Source: Microbacterium festucae
GTDB lineage: Bacteria; Actinomycetota; Actinomycetes; Actinomycetales; Microbacteriaceae
Length of the DNA: 64,000 nucleotides
Assembly (NCBI RefSeq): GCF_025421715.1
Contig: NZ_JAOEFC010000003.1
Coordinates: 372,001-436,000 of the forward strand
Direction: 5' to 3'
In this document: one piece after another, positions 16,630-24,364 of the stretch
How positions within the stretch are numbered: the first letter of the stretch is position 1
Layout: each line of letters opens with the position of its first letter
Translations under genes and position numbers: made by a program
The notes under the pieces: model-generated
Databases searched by the model: none
Told to the model about the DNA's origin: nothing
The model's input: the letters and a program-made list of their open reading frames with translations, nothing else

Positions 16630-17295
16630 TCACATCGGGGGCATGAGCACCGTGTCGATGAGGTACACCGTGGCGTTGGCGGTCTGCACGCCGCCGCAGA
16701 TCACGGTGGCCTGGTCGTTGACCATGAGGTCGTCGCCCGATCCGGTGACGGTCAGGTCGGCGCCGTTCACGGTCGCGTGGGTGCCGTCGATCTCGTCCGG
16801 AGCGATCTGGCCGGGCACCACGTGGTAGGTGAGGATCGAGGTCAGCGTGGCGCTGTCGGTCTTCAGCGTCTCGATGGTGGCGGGGTCGATCTTGGCGAAG
16901 GCGTCGTCGACGGGGGCGAAGACGGTGAACTCGTCACCGTTGAGCGTGTCGACGAGGTTCACGTCGGGGTTGAGCTGTCCGCTGACGGCCGCGACGAGCG
17001 TCTTCAGCAGCGGGTTGTTCGACGCGGCGGTGGCCACCGGGTCCTGCGACATGCCCTCGACCGAGCCGGCGCCGTCCGGCACCTGCTCTGCATACGCGGC
17101 GCAGCCGGCACCGACGAGGTTGGCGGCCGGGTCCATGGCCTCGGGGGTCATCTCCTCGGTGGGCGATGCGGGGGCGGGAGTCGAGCTGGTCTCCGAGCCG
17201 CTGGTCGAGCCACCCATCGAACATGCCGACAGGGCGAACGCGCCCGCAATCGTCAGAGTCAGAGCGGCGGTGATCTTCTTCTTGGTGCTGAGCAT
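16630..17295 (-). CDS. FAS1 (fasciclin) domain lipoprotein, MPT83-like
   Basis: A 221-residue lipoprotein. The signal peptide ends in ALSAC (Cys25), followed by a Ser/Thr/Pro-rich spacer to about residue 55 and one FAS1 domain (about 85-221) with [27 protein letters not shown] and the terminal [13 protein letters not shown]. Such proteins are cell-surface anchored and thought to act in adhesion. In Mycobacterium tuberculosis the related MPT70/MPT83 genes are controlled by SigK. Here sigK-rskA is divergent next door and a SigK-like promoter motif precedes this gene, so the same control is inferred. Confidence 0.9.
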   Translation of the reverse strand: MLSTKKKITAALTLTIAGAFALSACSMGGSTSGSETSSTPAPASPTEEMTPEAMDPAANLVGAGCAAYAEQVPDGAGSVEGMSQDPVATAASNNPLLKTLVAAVSGQLNPDVNLVDTLNGDEFTVFAPVDDAFAKIDPATIETLKTDSATLTSILTYHVVPGQIAPDEIDGTHATVNGADLTVTGSGDDLMVNDQATVICGGVQTANATVYLIDTVLMPPM

Positions 17296-17341
17296 GATGT
17301 CCTCCAGTGCTGGATGCCGCGGGGGTGCGGCGTCAACAGTC

Positions 17342-17368
17342 CTTCGGAGCCGATGCCCGATCGGATGG
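17342..17368 (-). promoter_or_regulatory. SigK-like promoter of the FAS1 lipoprotein gene
   Basis: On the minus strand CCATCC (17363-17368), a 15-bp spacer and CCGAAG (17342-17347) resemble the mycobacterial SigK consensus as I recall it (CCATCC, 16-17 bp, CCGAAT). The -10-like part is 46 bp upstream of the FAS1 ATG. Spacer and last base differ slightly. The GGAGGA ribosome binding site lies just before the ATG. Confidence 0.5.
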
Positions 17369-17431
17369 GACGACTTTCCGAACGCGCATCATTGCGCGGC
17401 ATCCGCCCCGCAATACGGCATGCTGGAAGGG

Positions 17432-18019
17432 ATGGTCATCGATGGCATGGACGTACCCGAGGACGCGCCGGCGCGTGATGCCGTCGCCGACCTCCTCGTC
17501 CGCACGGCAGCCGGCGACCAGCAGGCGTTCGCCACTCTCTATGACACGCTGTCGTCGCGCGTGTTCGGACTGCTGCTGCGCGTGATCGTCAACCGCTCGC
17601 AGGCCGAAGAGGTGCTGCAAGAGGTCTTCCTCGAGATCTGGCAATCCGCCGGCGCGTTCGCTCCGAACAAGGGGCAAGGGAGATCTTGGGTTCTCACGAT
17701 CGCTCATCGGAGGGCGGTGGACCGGGTGCGCGCGTCGCAGTCGGCCGCCGATCGCGACGTGAAAGCGGGGATGCGAGACCTCGGGACTCCCACCGAACGG
17801 GTGGACGAGATGGTCGAGACCGCGATCGAGGCGGAGAAGGTGGTGCGGGCACTGGCCGCGCTTCCCGAAGCGCAACAGGAAGCACTCACCCTCGCGTACT
17901 ACGGTGGCTACTCGCAAAGCGAGATCGCCGCCCTCGTCGGGGCCCCGCTGGGGACGATCAAGACACGGATGCGGGACGGTTTGTCTCGCCTGAGGACGGA
18001 GATGGGGGTGACATCGTGA
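17432..18019 (+). CDS. sigK: ECF RNA polymerase sigma factor SigK
   Basis: About 195 residues. Region 2 is GDQQAFATLYDTLSSRVFGLLLRVI to VLQEVFLEIWQ, with the core-binding and -10 recognition helices; GQGRSWVLTIAHRRAVDRVRASQS completes region 2; region 4 is LAALPEAQQEALTLAYYGGYSQSEIAALVGAPLGTIKTRMRDGLSRLR, the HTH for the -35. It is followed by its anti-sigma factor with a GTGA overlap, as in mycobacteria. The start is uncertain: ATGs at 17420, 17432 and 17447 are all in frame; GGAAGG at 17425-17430 is close to the second. SigK usually activates itself and secreted FAS1 proteins. Confidence 0.88.
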   Translation: MVIDGMDVPEDAPARDAVADLLVRTAAGDQQAFATLYDTLSSRVFGLLLRVIVNRSQAEEVLQEVFLEIWQSAGAFAPNKGQGRSWVLTIAHRRAVDRVRASQSAADRDVKAGMRDLGTPTERVDEMVETAIEAEKVVRALAALPEAQQEALTLAYYGGYSQSEIAALVGAPLGTIKTRMRDGLSRLRTEMGVTS

Positions 18020-18786
18020 CCGTGGAGGAGTTCGCCGAACTGTCGGCAGGCCATGCGCTGGGTGCGCTGTCGCCCGACGACGAGCGCGCCTTCCAGGCGG
18101 CGCTCGTCGCGCACCCCGAGTGGGCTGCGATCGCCACGATGGATGCCGACACGGCGGCCGCGCTCGCCGACACCGCGCCCCCGGTCGCCCCGCCCCTGAA
18201 CCTGCGCACCAGCATCCTCGCCCAGGTCGCGGCCCAGGCCGCCGCCGAGGCGACCGCCGACGACCCCTCAGACGACGAGCCGGTGCGCGAAGCCCCGACC
18301 ACCGACACCGCCCAGACCGTGCAGCGCCGCACCTGGACCAAGGCCCTGTTCGGCCTCGTCGCCTCGATGGTGCTGCTCGTCGGGCTCGGCTGGGGCGTCG
18401 GGTCGCTGTCGAACCTGTGGCAGACCCCCGCCGACGTGATCGCCCTCGAGCAGATCGAGGCGGCCCCGGATGCCGACTCGGCGACCATCGAGCTCGACTC
18501 GGGCGCGACGGCGACGGCGCACTGGTCGGCATCGCTCGGCTCGGTCGTCATGGTCATGAACGGCATGAGCGCGCTCCCCGAAGACCAGACCTACGAGCTG
18601 TGGTTCGTCCGCGGTGAGACCCCGGTCTCGGCCGGCACCTTCGCGGTGTCGGGGGACACGACCACGGCCGAACTCGACGGCGAGATGCAGCCCGGCGACA
18701 CCATCGCCGTGACGGTCGAGCCCGCCGGCGGCGCCCCCGACGGCGTGCCGACCTCGGCGCCCATCCTCGCCATCGCCACCGCCTGA
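18016..18786 (+). CDS. rskA: anti-sigma-K factor RskA
   Basis: A 256-residue membrane anti-sigma factor. The N-terminus (EEFAELSAGHALGALSPDDERAFQAAL, about 4-32) is the sigma-binding anti-sigma domain; a single membrane segment lies at about 112-132 (KALFGLVASMVLLVGLGWG); the outer C-terminal part (about 140-256) has the RskA-C signature VVMVMNGMSALPEDQTYELWFV and VTVEPAGGAPDGVPTSAP. It holds SigK inactive until proteolysis on the periplasmic side. The GTG start at 18016 overlaps the sigK stop. Confidence 0.93.
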   Translation: MTVEEFAELSAGHALGALSPDDERAFQAALVAHPEWAAIATMDADTAAALADTAPPVAPPLNLRTSILAQVAAQAAAEATADDPSDDEPVREAPTTDTAQTVQRRTWTKALFGLVASMVLLVGLGWGVGSLSNLWQTPADVIALEQIEAAPDADSATIELDSGATATAHWSASLGSVVMVMNGMSALPEDQTYELWFVRGETPVSAGTFAVSGDTTTAELDGEMQPGDTIAVTVEPAGGAPDGVPTSAPILAIATA

Positions 18787-18835
18787 GCGCCCCTCCCGCG
18801 AGCCCGACGGCCCGAGCGCGGGTAGCCTGGATCGG

Positions 18836-19474
18836 ATGAGCGACGCCCCTCGCGAGTTCCACAAACCCGTCCGCCGCCCCGGCGAGGTGTTCGACCGCGC
18901 CTTCACCTCCACCGACCCCGCCGAGGTCTCACGGGCCGCCCACGCCACGGCGACGGCCCTCGTCTCGCGGGTGCGCGAGAACCCCTCGGATGCCGTCGTC
19001 GACCGGCTCATCGACTTCACTGACACGCATGGCATCGACACGCTCGCCGAACTGTGGTCGCGGTCGCCGGCACGGTCGCTGCCGGGCGCGCTGTGGCGCA
19101 TCTACCTGCTGCAGCTGATGGTGCACGACGATGCCCGCACTGCGGCACTGCAGTACGAGCGTGGGCGTCACGCCCTGGCATCCGCCGACGACGTCGTCGC
19201 CGGCGCACCGACCCCGGCCGGTCCCGACGAGCTCGTCGAACTGTCGGATGCGATTCTGCGCGGCGTCTTCACGGGCGACTTCGCCGTGGCGCTCGACCGC
19301 GCCGCGTCGTTCTGCCGGGTCGAGGCGGCCGGCGCCGCCGACCTGGCCGACGACGCCGACGACGTCGACCCCGAACGGGCGCGCGGGTACACCGCACGCG
19401 CCCTGCGGCTGGCGACCTACGCCGACGAGCTGACGGCGGCGGCCGGGCTGTGGCGCCGCGACGCACTCACCTGA
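18836..19474 (+). CDS. conserved actinobacterial protein, unknown function
   Basis: A 212-residue soluble protein starting SDAPREFHKPVRRPGEVFDRAF. It is helix-rich with Ala and Asp, contains the striking acidic run AADLADDADDVDPERARG, and ends in TYADELTAAAGLWRRDALT. It has no membrane segment or signal peptide. I recognise it as a protein conserved among Microbacteriaceae but not its function; older annotations sometimes label such sequences as RNA polymerase subunits, which the sequence does not support. ATG at 18836. Confidence 0.75.
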   Translation: MSDAPREFHKPVRRPGEVFDRAFTSTDPAEVSRAAHATATALVSRVRENPSDAVVDRLIDFTDTHGIDTLAELWSRSPARSLPGALWRIYLLQLMVHDDARTAALQYERGRHALASADDVVAGAPTPAGPDELVELSDAILRGVFTGDFAVALDRAASFCRVEAAGAADLADDADDVDPERARGYTARALRLATYADELTAAAGLWRRDALT

Positions 19475-19597
19475 CGATTCGGTGAACGTTCGCACCGGCG
19501 AGGTCACCGCCGGTTCACCTGCGGTTCGCGCGGGGCGGGGAGGGTGGGCCACGCCCCATCGGGCGCTCTCCCGTATACAGAACCGAGGTATTTCCGC

Positions 19598-21352
19598 GTG
19601 TCCGCAGCTCATCCCCGCCCCCGAACACCGCGCGTCGTCGCATCCGTCGTCGGACTGGGGGTGTTCCTCACCGGCGCGTTGACGGCCGCCCCCGCCTATG
19701 CGGCCGACGGCTTCACCGACGCGCAGAAGCAGGCCGTCTACAGCTCCGACACCACCGCCGGCACCGGCAGCCAGTCGGCGCCTGACCCCGCCAACTGGTC
19801 GGTGGCGATGATGGACGTGTTCACCGATCTGCGCACCGACCGCGGCGAAGGCGGGAACGCGGCGGTGATGGACGTCAACGACCAGCTCACCAGCAGCATC
19901 AACCTCGGCGCCACCGACGCTCAGCGCGAGCGCGCCATCGTCGACCAGTACGGCGACATGGCCCTCACCATGGCCGACGGCCTGGGCGCGCGGCTCGGCG
20001 ACATCTACGCCACGGCCTGGGAGGCGGGCGAGCTGCCCAAGACCCGCTGGCTGCTGAGCAAGAGCGGCGGCAAGGTCGGCTCGGTCTCGTCGACCAACCC
20101 GCCGAAGAACTTCTTCGACTTCGACCGCCCCTATCTGCGGCTCGACCCGCAGACGCAGCTGCGCTACGTCGACCGCGAGGGCGGCGACGCGTGGGGCTCC
20201 ACGAGCGGCGCCTTCCCGTCGGGGCACACCTCGCAGGCCTACTGGCAGGGCGTCTCGCTGGCGACGCTGCTGCCCGAGCTCGCACCGCAGATTCTCGCGC
20301 GCACGTCGGAGGCCGGTCACAACCGCATCGTCATGGGGGCCCACTACCCGCTCGACGTCATCAGCGGCCGCATGATGGGCGAGAAGATCGTGCAGCTGCG
20401 CCTGGCCGACGACGCCTTCCGTGCGCTCATGGACGAAGCCTCGGCCGAACTGCGCTCGGTGCTCGCCGCCGGCTGCGGCGCGACGCTGGCCACCTGCATC
20501 GCCGACGACACCCCGTACCTGCCCACCGACGAGGCCCTCGCCGTCTACGCCGACCGCCTGCACTACGACTTCCCGACCACCGGGCCGGCAGACGCGGCCG
20601 TGGTGGTTCCCGAAGGTGCCGAGACGCTGCTGCTGTCGAGCCACCCCGAGCTGACCGCCGACCAGCGCCGCCAGGTGCTCGCCCTCACCGCCGCGCCGTC
20701 GGGTCACCCCCTCGACGTCGGAGAGCAGGAGAGCTGGCAGCGCCTCGACCTGGCCGCGGCCATGAGCGCCCAGGTGACCGTCGCCCCCGACGGCACCGTG
20801 TCGCTGGGCTCCGGCACCGGCCAGCCCCCGGTCGACCCCGAGCCCACGCCCGAGCCGACCCCCACCCCCGGCCCGACCACCCAGCCCACCCCGACCCCGG
20901 CTCCCACCACTCCGGCGCCGTCGGCGACCACCCCGGCCGCCCCGGTGGCCGACGGCGACGACCTTCCGGCCGCCGCCGAGGGTCGCATCACCGCGACGCT
21001 CTCGGGCAGCACGGTCTCGCTCGGCGGCCTGACGGCGGGTGAGCGCTACTTCGTCTACGCCTACTCGACGCCCACCGCGCTGGGCTGGACGCAGGCGGAT
21101 GCCGCGGGCACGGCATCCGTGTCGCTGCCGGCCGCGCTCGCACCGGGGGCGCACCGCATCGCCGTGCTGAGCGCCGACGGCACCCTCGTCGGCTGGGCCG
21201 CGATCACCGTGCCCGCCGCCACACCGGCCGGGTCGGCGCTGCCGGCCACGGGCGGCGACGCGGCAGGCCTGTGGGTGACCGGACTGACCGCGTCGATGGT
21301 GCTCGCGGCGGGCATCGTGCTCGCCCTGCGCCACCGCGCACGTCGCGCCTGA
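19598..21352 (+). CDS. secreted PAP2-family phosphatase with LPXTG cell-wall anchor
   Basis: About 584 residues. A signal peptide ends near APAYA-ADG (residue 35). The phosphatase part shows the three PAP2 motifs: KNFFDFDRP, AFPSGHTSQAYW and RIVMGAHYPLDV. A Pro/Thr linker (PTPEPTPTPGPTTQPTPTPAP) leads to a C-terminal beta domain and the sorting signal LPATGG, a hydrophobic stretch and RHRARRA, which is the substrate of sortase. It should be a wall-attached acid phosphatase that releases phosphate from organic esters. GTG at 19598 is used, with GAGG upstream; TATACA at 19574-19579 may be its -10 box. No sortase gene is in the window. Confidence 0.9.
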   Translation: MSAAHPRPRTPRVVASVVGLGVFLTGALTAAPAYAADGFTDAQKQAVYSSDTTAGTGSQSAPDPANWSVAMMDVFTDLRTDRGEGGNAAVMDVNDQLTSSINLGATDAQRERAIVDQYGDMALTMADGLGARLGDIYATAWEAGELPKTRWLLSKSGGKVGSVSSTNPPKNFFDFDRPYLRLDPQTQLRYVDREGGDAWGSTSGAFPSGHTSQAYWQGVSLATLLPELAPQILARTSEAGHNRIVMGAHYPLDVISGRMMGEKIVQLRLADDAFRALMDEASAELRSVLAAGCGATLATCIADDTPYLPTDEALAVYADRLHYDFPTTGPADAAVVVPEGAETLLLSSHPELTADQRRQVLALTAAPSGHPLDVGEQESWQRLDLAAAMSAQVTVAPDGTVSLGSGTGQPPVDPEPTPEPTPTPGPTTQPTPTPAPTTPAPSATTPAAPVADGDDLPAAAEGRITATLSGSTVSLGGLTAGERYFVYAYSTPTALGWTQADAAGTASVSLPAALAPGAHRIAVLSADGTLVGWAAITVPAATPAGSALPATGGDAAGLWVTGLTASMVLAAGIVLALRHRARRA

Positions 21353-21396
21353 TCCACGGCACCCGCTGTGCGTGGGGGTGGCGTCGCGGGGCGTCG

Positions 21397-21624
21397 TCAG
21401 GCGGGTGAGAGCACGCGGGTCGTGCCGGCGGGGTGGCGGCGCAGCGCCTCGGCGGGGCGCACCGGCCGCAGCTGCAGGTCGCCGCCGCAGTTCGGGCACG
21501 CCCGCCCGGGAAAGCCGGCGACGCAGTCGGGGCACCAGGTGCACTCGAACGAGCAGATGAGCGCCGCGTCGTGCGGGGCCAGGTCGCGGTCGCAGCGTTC
21601 GCAGTTCGGACGGATCTCGAGCAT
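21397..21624 (-). CDS. DUF1272 zinc-binding domain protein
   Basis: A 75-residue protein, MLEIRPNCERCDRDLAPHDA then ICSFECTWCPDCV and ACPNCGGDL. Eight Cys in CxxC and CxxxCxxC arrangements are typical of DUF1272 proteins and should bind zinc. Function unknown. The start ATG at 21624 fixes the family N-terminus; a TACCGT -10-like hexamer lies only 6 bp upstream, so the mRNA may be nearly leaderless. Confidence 0.9.
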   Translation of the reverse strand: MLEIRPNCERCDRDLAPHDAALICSFECTWCPDCVAGFPGRACPNCGGDLQLRPVRPAEALRRHPAGTTRVLSPA

Positions 21625-21745
21625 GCCCCCACGGTAGGGGCGGGCGGAGGCGCCGGCGAGCAGGCGCCCGGCCACAGGTCGTCGCGTTCCTGCCAGCATG
21701 CGCAGACGCGGCGCCGGAGCGGGAGCGGCGCCCGGGCAGAGAAGT

Positions 21746-21824
21746 GCCGGGCCGCAGAAACGCCTCTCGGCGCAAGGCCGCTCGAAGCGGCAGAAGATGG
21801 AGCCCGGGGTTACTGCGGCCCGGC
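21746..21824 (-). other. foldable intergenic element, candidate structured RNA
   Basis: GCCGGGCCGCAG (21746-21757) and CTGCGGCCCGGC (21813-21824) form a perfect 12-bp outer stem. Inside are two hairpins: CGCC-TCTC-GGCG (21761-21772) and GCCGC-TCGAA-GCGGC (21777-21791). Read on the minus strand the first loop is GAGA, a GNRA tetraloop closed by C-G, which favours transcription from that strand. A competing hairpin with CCCGGGCA near 21730 is possible. The 21625-21958 gap contains no gene; this element and the 11-bp repeats are its only structure. Confidence 0.45.
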
Positions 21825-21861
21825 TGTTCCATTCTAACCGGCGCCGCCGCCGTGGCATTCC

Positions 21862-21927
21862 CTGAGGCGTCCCGGGGGCGTGGCTGAGGCGTGCCGGGGG
21901 CGTCCCGGAGGCGTGGCGGAGGCGTGG
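21862..21927. repeat. six tandem 11-bp repeats upstream of pabC
   Basis: Six consecutive units fit C-(T/G)-G-(A/G)-GGCGT-(C/G)-(C/G): CTGAGGCGTCC, CGGGGGCGTGG, CTGAGGCGTGC, CGGGGGCGTCC, then CGGAGGCGTGG twice. They end 31 bp before the pabC ATG. A period of 11 bp places every unit on nearly the same face of the helix. Could be a repeated binding site or slippage-prone DNA. Confidence 0.75.
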
Positions 21928-21958
21928 CTTTCGCGCGGCGGCGCCGTAGGCTCGACCC

Positions 21959-22843
21959 ATGGCTTGGCGCTTCGCCCTCATGATCGACCCCGCGGCATCC
22001 GACGACGGCCGCACCGACTACGACGCGACGTTCACGCAGGTGGACCCGTCGGCTCCGGCTCTGACGGTGGGGGAGTTGAGCACGCAGCGCGGCGACGGCA
22101 TCTTCGAGTCGATCGGCGTCGTCGACGGCCACCCGCAAGAGGTCACCGCGCACCTCGAGCGCCTCGCGCACTCGGCGCGGCTGTGCGACCTGCCCGTTCC
22201 CCACCTGGGGCAGTGGCGGCAGGCTGTGGCCCGCGCCGCCGCCGCGTGCGGTGAGGGGGAGGCGGTCATCAAGCTGATCCTGAGCCGCGGCGTCGAGCAC
22301 GGTCCCACGCCCACCGCGTGGGTGACCGCCGCGACGGCGGCCGACTTCACCGCGCCCCGCACCGACGGCATCCGCGTGGTGACCCTCGACCGCGGCTACG
22401 GGCTGGCGACGCCGGCGCAGGCGCCGTGGCTGCTGCTGGGGGCGAAGACCCTCTCGTATGCGGTCAACATGGCCGCGCTGCGCGAGGCCCACCGTCGCGG
22501 CGCCGACGACGCGATCTTCACGACCAGCGACGGATTCGTGCTGGAGGCCCCGACCGCCAGCCTCATCCTGCGGCGCGGCGACACGTTCGTCACCCCGGCG
22601 CCCAACGCCGGCATCCTGCACGGCACGACGCAGCTGAGCCTGTTCGAGCACCTCGAGGCGCAGGGCCACGAGGTCGCCTACGAGACCGTTCCCGTCGCCG
22701 CGCTCGCCACCGCCGACGCCGCATGGCTGGTCTCGAGCGTGCGTCTGGCAGCGCCCATCACCGCCGTCGACGGCACCCCCGTGCCCCACGACGCCGCCCT
22801 CACCGCGGCGATGAACGCCTACCTGCTGAGCCCCCGCGACTGA
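21959..22843 (+). CDS. pabC: aminodeoxychorismate lyase
   Basis: A 294-residue PLP enzyme of fold type IV. RGDGIFESIGVVDG (about 44-57) and the catalytic lysine Lys163 in WLLLGAKTLSYAVNMAALREA are characteristic, followed by GADDAIFTTSDGFVLEAPTASLIL and TPAPNAGILHGTTQ, which bind the cofactor phosphate. It should convert 4-amino-4-deoxychorismate to p-aminobenzoate and pyruvate for folate synthesis; a D-amino acid or branched-chain transaminase is the alternative in this fold. ATG at 21959, no partner pabA/pabB nearby. Confidence 0.85.
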   Translation: MAWRFALMIDPAASDDGRTDYDATFTQVDPSAPALTVGELSTQRGDGIFESIGVVDGHPQEVTAHLERLAHSARLCDLPVPHLGQWRQAVARAAAACGEGEAVIKLILSRGVEHGPTPTAWVTAATAADFTAPRTDGIRVVTLDRGYGLATPAQAPWLLLGAKTLSYAVNMAALREAHRRGADDAIFTTSDGFVLEAPTASLILRRGDTFVTPAPNAGILHGTTQLSLFEHLEAQGHEVAYETVPVAALATADAAWLVSSVRLAAPITAVDGTPVPHDAALTAAMNAYLLSPRD

Positions 22844-22942
22844 GCCGCCGCCGCGCGCGCCGCGCGCCCGCCGCACAAGTGCGGTGCCGTCAGGCCGACA
22901 CGCCGGCCCACGGCATCCGTCGGCGGCGTGTCGCGCTGCGGC

Positions 22943-23479
22943 TCACCCCGTTGTGCGGCCGGTGAGGTGCAGCCCCGCGTCGACGAGGCCCATCACGGCG
23001 GCTTCGACGGTCGGCCAGTCGTGCACGACCAGCGCGTAGTCGAAGCGCACGGTCAGGTAGCCCCACGCCGCCGCGTGGGCATCGCGCACGAGGTCTTTGT
23101 GCCGGTGCGAGGCGTCGTCGTGGTTGCCGCGGCCGTCGACCTCGACGATCAGCCGGTCGCTGATGAGCACGTCGACCACCCCGACTGAGGTGATGCGCAC
23201 CTGCGTGCGCACGGTCAGCCGGCGATGCCGCAGCCGCCAGCGGAACAGCGATTCCAGCCCGCTGTCGGCGTCGTCGCGCGACAGCCGCAGCGCCTCGCGT
23301 GCCTGCGGCCCCACGCGCCCGTGCAGCCACTGACGTGCAGCGCCGCTCAGGATGCCGAGACGGCGAGCAGACTCGACGGCGACGAAGAACGCCTCGACGC
23401 CGCGGCACCGCAGCAGCTGCTCCAGCACGCGCGGCACCGAGGGCAGGCCGAAGCCGTCGGTGCGCCGCCGCGGCGACAT
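22943..23479 (-). CDS. DUF559-type endonuclease-fold protein, N-terminally short
   Basis: About 178 residues from the ATG at 23479. The C-terminal half resembles the DUF559/Vsr-like PD-(D/E)XK fold: SGLESLFRWRL, a strand VVDVLISDRLIVEVDGRGNHDD, a charged helix and a terminal VRFDYALVVHDW. The catalytic residues would be Glu/Asp around LIVEVDGRGNH. Relatives in Microbacteriaceae are usually near 300 residues with an N-terminal winged-helix part; here only the last portion of it (LEQLLRCRGVEAFFVAVESARRLG) is present. The start abuts the pstB terminator, so this looks like a remnant or a domain kept alone. Confidence 0.6.
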   Translation of the reverse strand: MSPRRRTDGFGLPSVPRVLEQLLRCRGVEAFFVAVESARRLGILSGAARQWLHGRVGPQAREALRLSRDDADSGLESLFRWRLRHRRLTVRTQVRITSVGVVDVLISDRLIVEVDGRGNHDDASHRHKDLVRDAHAAAWGYLTVRFDYALVVHDWPTVEAAVMGLVDAGLHLTGRTTG

Positions 23480-23498
23480 CGGTGGACAGAGACGAAGA

Positions 23499-23531
23499 AC
23501 GGATGCCGGGGGAGGAACCCCCGGCATCCGT
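23499..23531 (-). terminator. terminator hairpin after pstB
   Basis: ACGGATGCCGGGGG (23499-23512) and CCCCCGGCATCCGT (23518-23531) form a perfect 14-bp stem with a 5-nt loop, 17 bp after the pstB stop. On the minus strand the stem is followed by TTCTTCGTCT, a weak U-rich tract. Confidence 0.8.
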
Positions 23532-23547
23532 CGTCAGCTCGCGGTGA

Positions 23548-24327
23548 TCACCCGAAGCGGCCCGAGACGTAGTCCTCGGTGGCCTGCACGGTGGGCGTCG
23601 TGAAGATCGACGTGGTGTCGTTGTACTCGATGAGCTTGCCCGGCTTGCCGGTGCCGGCGATGTTGAAGAACGCCGTCTTGTCGGACACGCGCGAGGCCTG
23701 CTGCATGTTGTGGGTCACGATCACGATCGTGTAGTCGGCCTTCAGCTCGCCGATCAGCTCTTCGATCGCGTAGGTCGAGATCGGGTCGAGGGCCGAGCAG
23801 GGCTCGTCCATGAGCAGCACGTCGGGCGCGACGGCGATCGCACGCGCGATGCACAGACGCTGCTGCTGGCCGCCCGACAGGCCCGAGCCGGGCTTGTCGA
23901 GGCGGTCCTTGACCTCGTTCCACAGGTTGGCGCCGCGCAGCGACTTCTCGACGAGCGCGTCGGCGTCGCTCTTGGAGATGCGCTTGTTGTTGAGCTTCAC
24001 ACCTGCCAGCACGTTCTCCTTGATCGACATCGTCGGGAACGGGTTGGGGCGCTGGAAGACCATGCCCACCTGGCGGCGCACGAGCACCGGGTCGACGCCC
24101 GGGCCGTAGAGGTCGTCGCCGTCGAGCAGCACCTGACCCTCGACGCGGGCGCCGGGGATGACTTCGTGCATGCGGTTGAGCGTGCGCAGGAAGGTCGACT
24201 TGCCGCAGCCCGAGGGGCCGATGAACGCGGTGACGCTGCGGGGCTGGATGTCGAGGGAGACCCCCTCGACGGCGAGGAAGTCGCCGTAGAAGACGTTGAG
24301 GTCGTTGACTTCGATGCTCTTGGACAC
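23548..24327 (-). CDS. pstB: phosphate ABC transporter ATP-binding protein
   Basis: A 259-residue ATPase: Walker [10 protein letters not shown] (about 33-41), Q-loop [12 protein letters not shown], signature [16 protein letters not shown], Walker [14 protein letters not shown] and switch His in [11 protein letters not shown]. The PNPFPMS-type Q-loop and the C-terminal [18 protein letters not shown] are specific for PstB. It powers high-affinity phosphate uptake with PstA and PstC. GTG start at 24327, 37 bp after pstA, with the last position in the pstSCAB operon. Confidence 0.97.
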   Translation of the reverse strand: MSKSIEVNDLNVFYGDFLAVEGVSLDIQPRSVTAFIGPSGCGKSTFLRTLNRMHEVIPGARVEGQVLLDGDDLYGPGVDPVLVRRQVGMVFQRPNPFPTMSIKENVLAGVKLNNKRISKSDADALVEKSLRGANLWNEVKDRLDKPGSGLSGGQQQRLCIARAIAVAPDVLLMDEPCSALDPISTYAIEELIGELKADYTIVIVTHNMQQASRVSDKTAFFNIAGTGKPGKLIEYNDTTSIFTTPTVQATEDYVSGRFG

Positions 24328-24364
24328 GTCGGTTCTCTCTGGTTCTTGATCGGATGCCGCGGGC

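Noticed and set aside
18836..19474. Possible RNA polymerase subunit annotation
   Set aside because: At 212 residues with no polymerase motif the label found in some records of similar proteins is not supported.
21862..21927. Short repeats considered as a CRISPR array
   Set aside because: Units are 11 bp and contiguous with no spacers; no cas genes in the window.
18929..22876. Very long open frame of about 1315 codons on the minus strand
   Set aside because: It runs antisense through rskA-downstream genes, the PAP2 gene and pabC, all with clear protein families; its translation is low-complexity Arg/Gly/Val. High-GC shadow.
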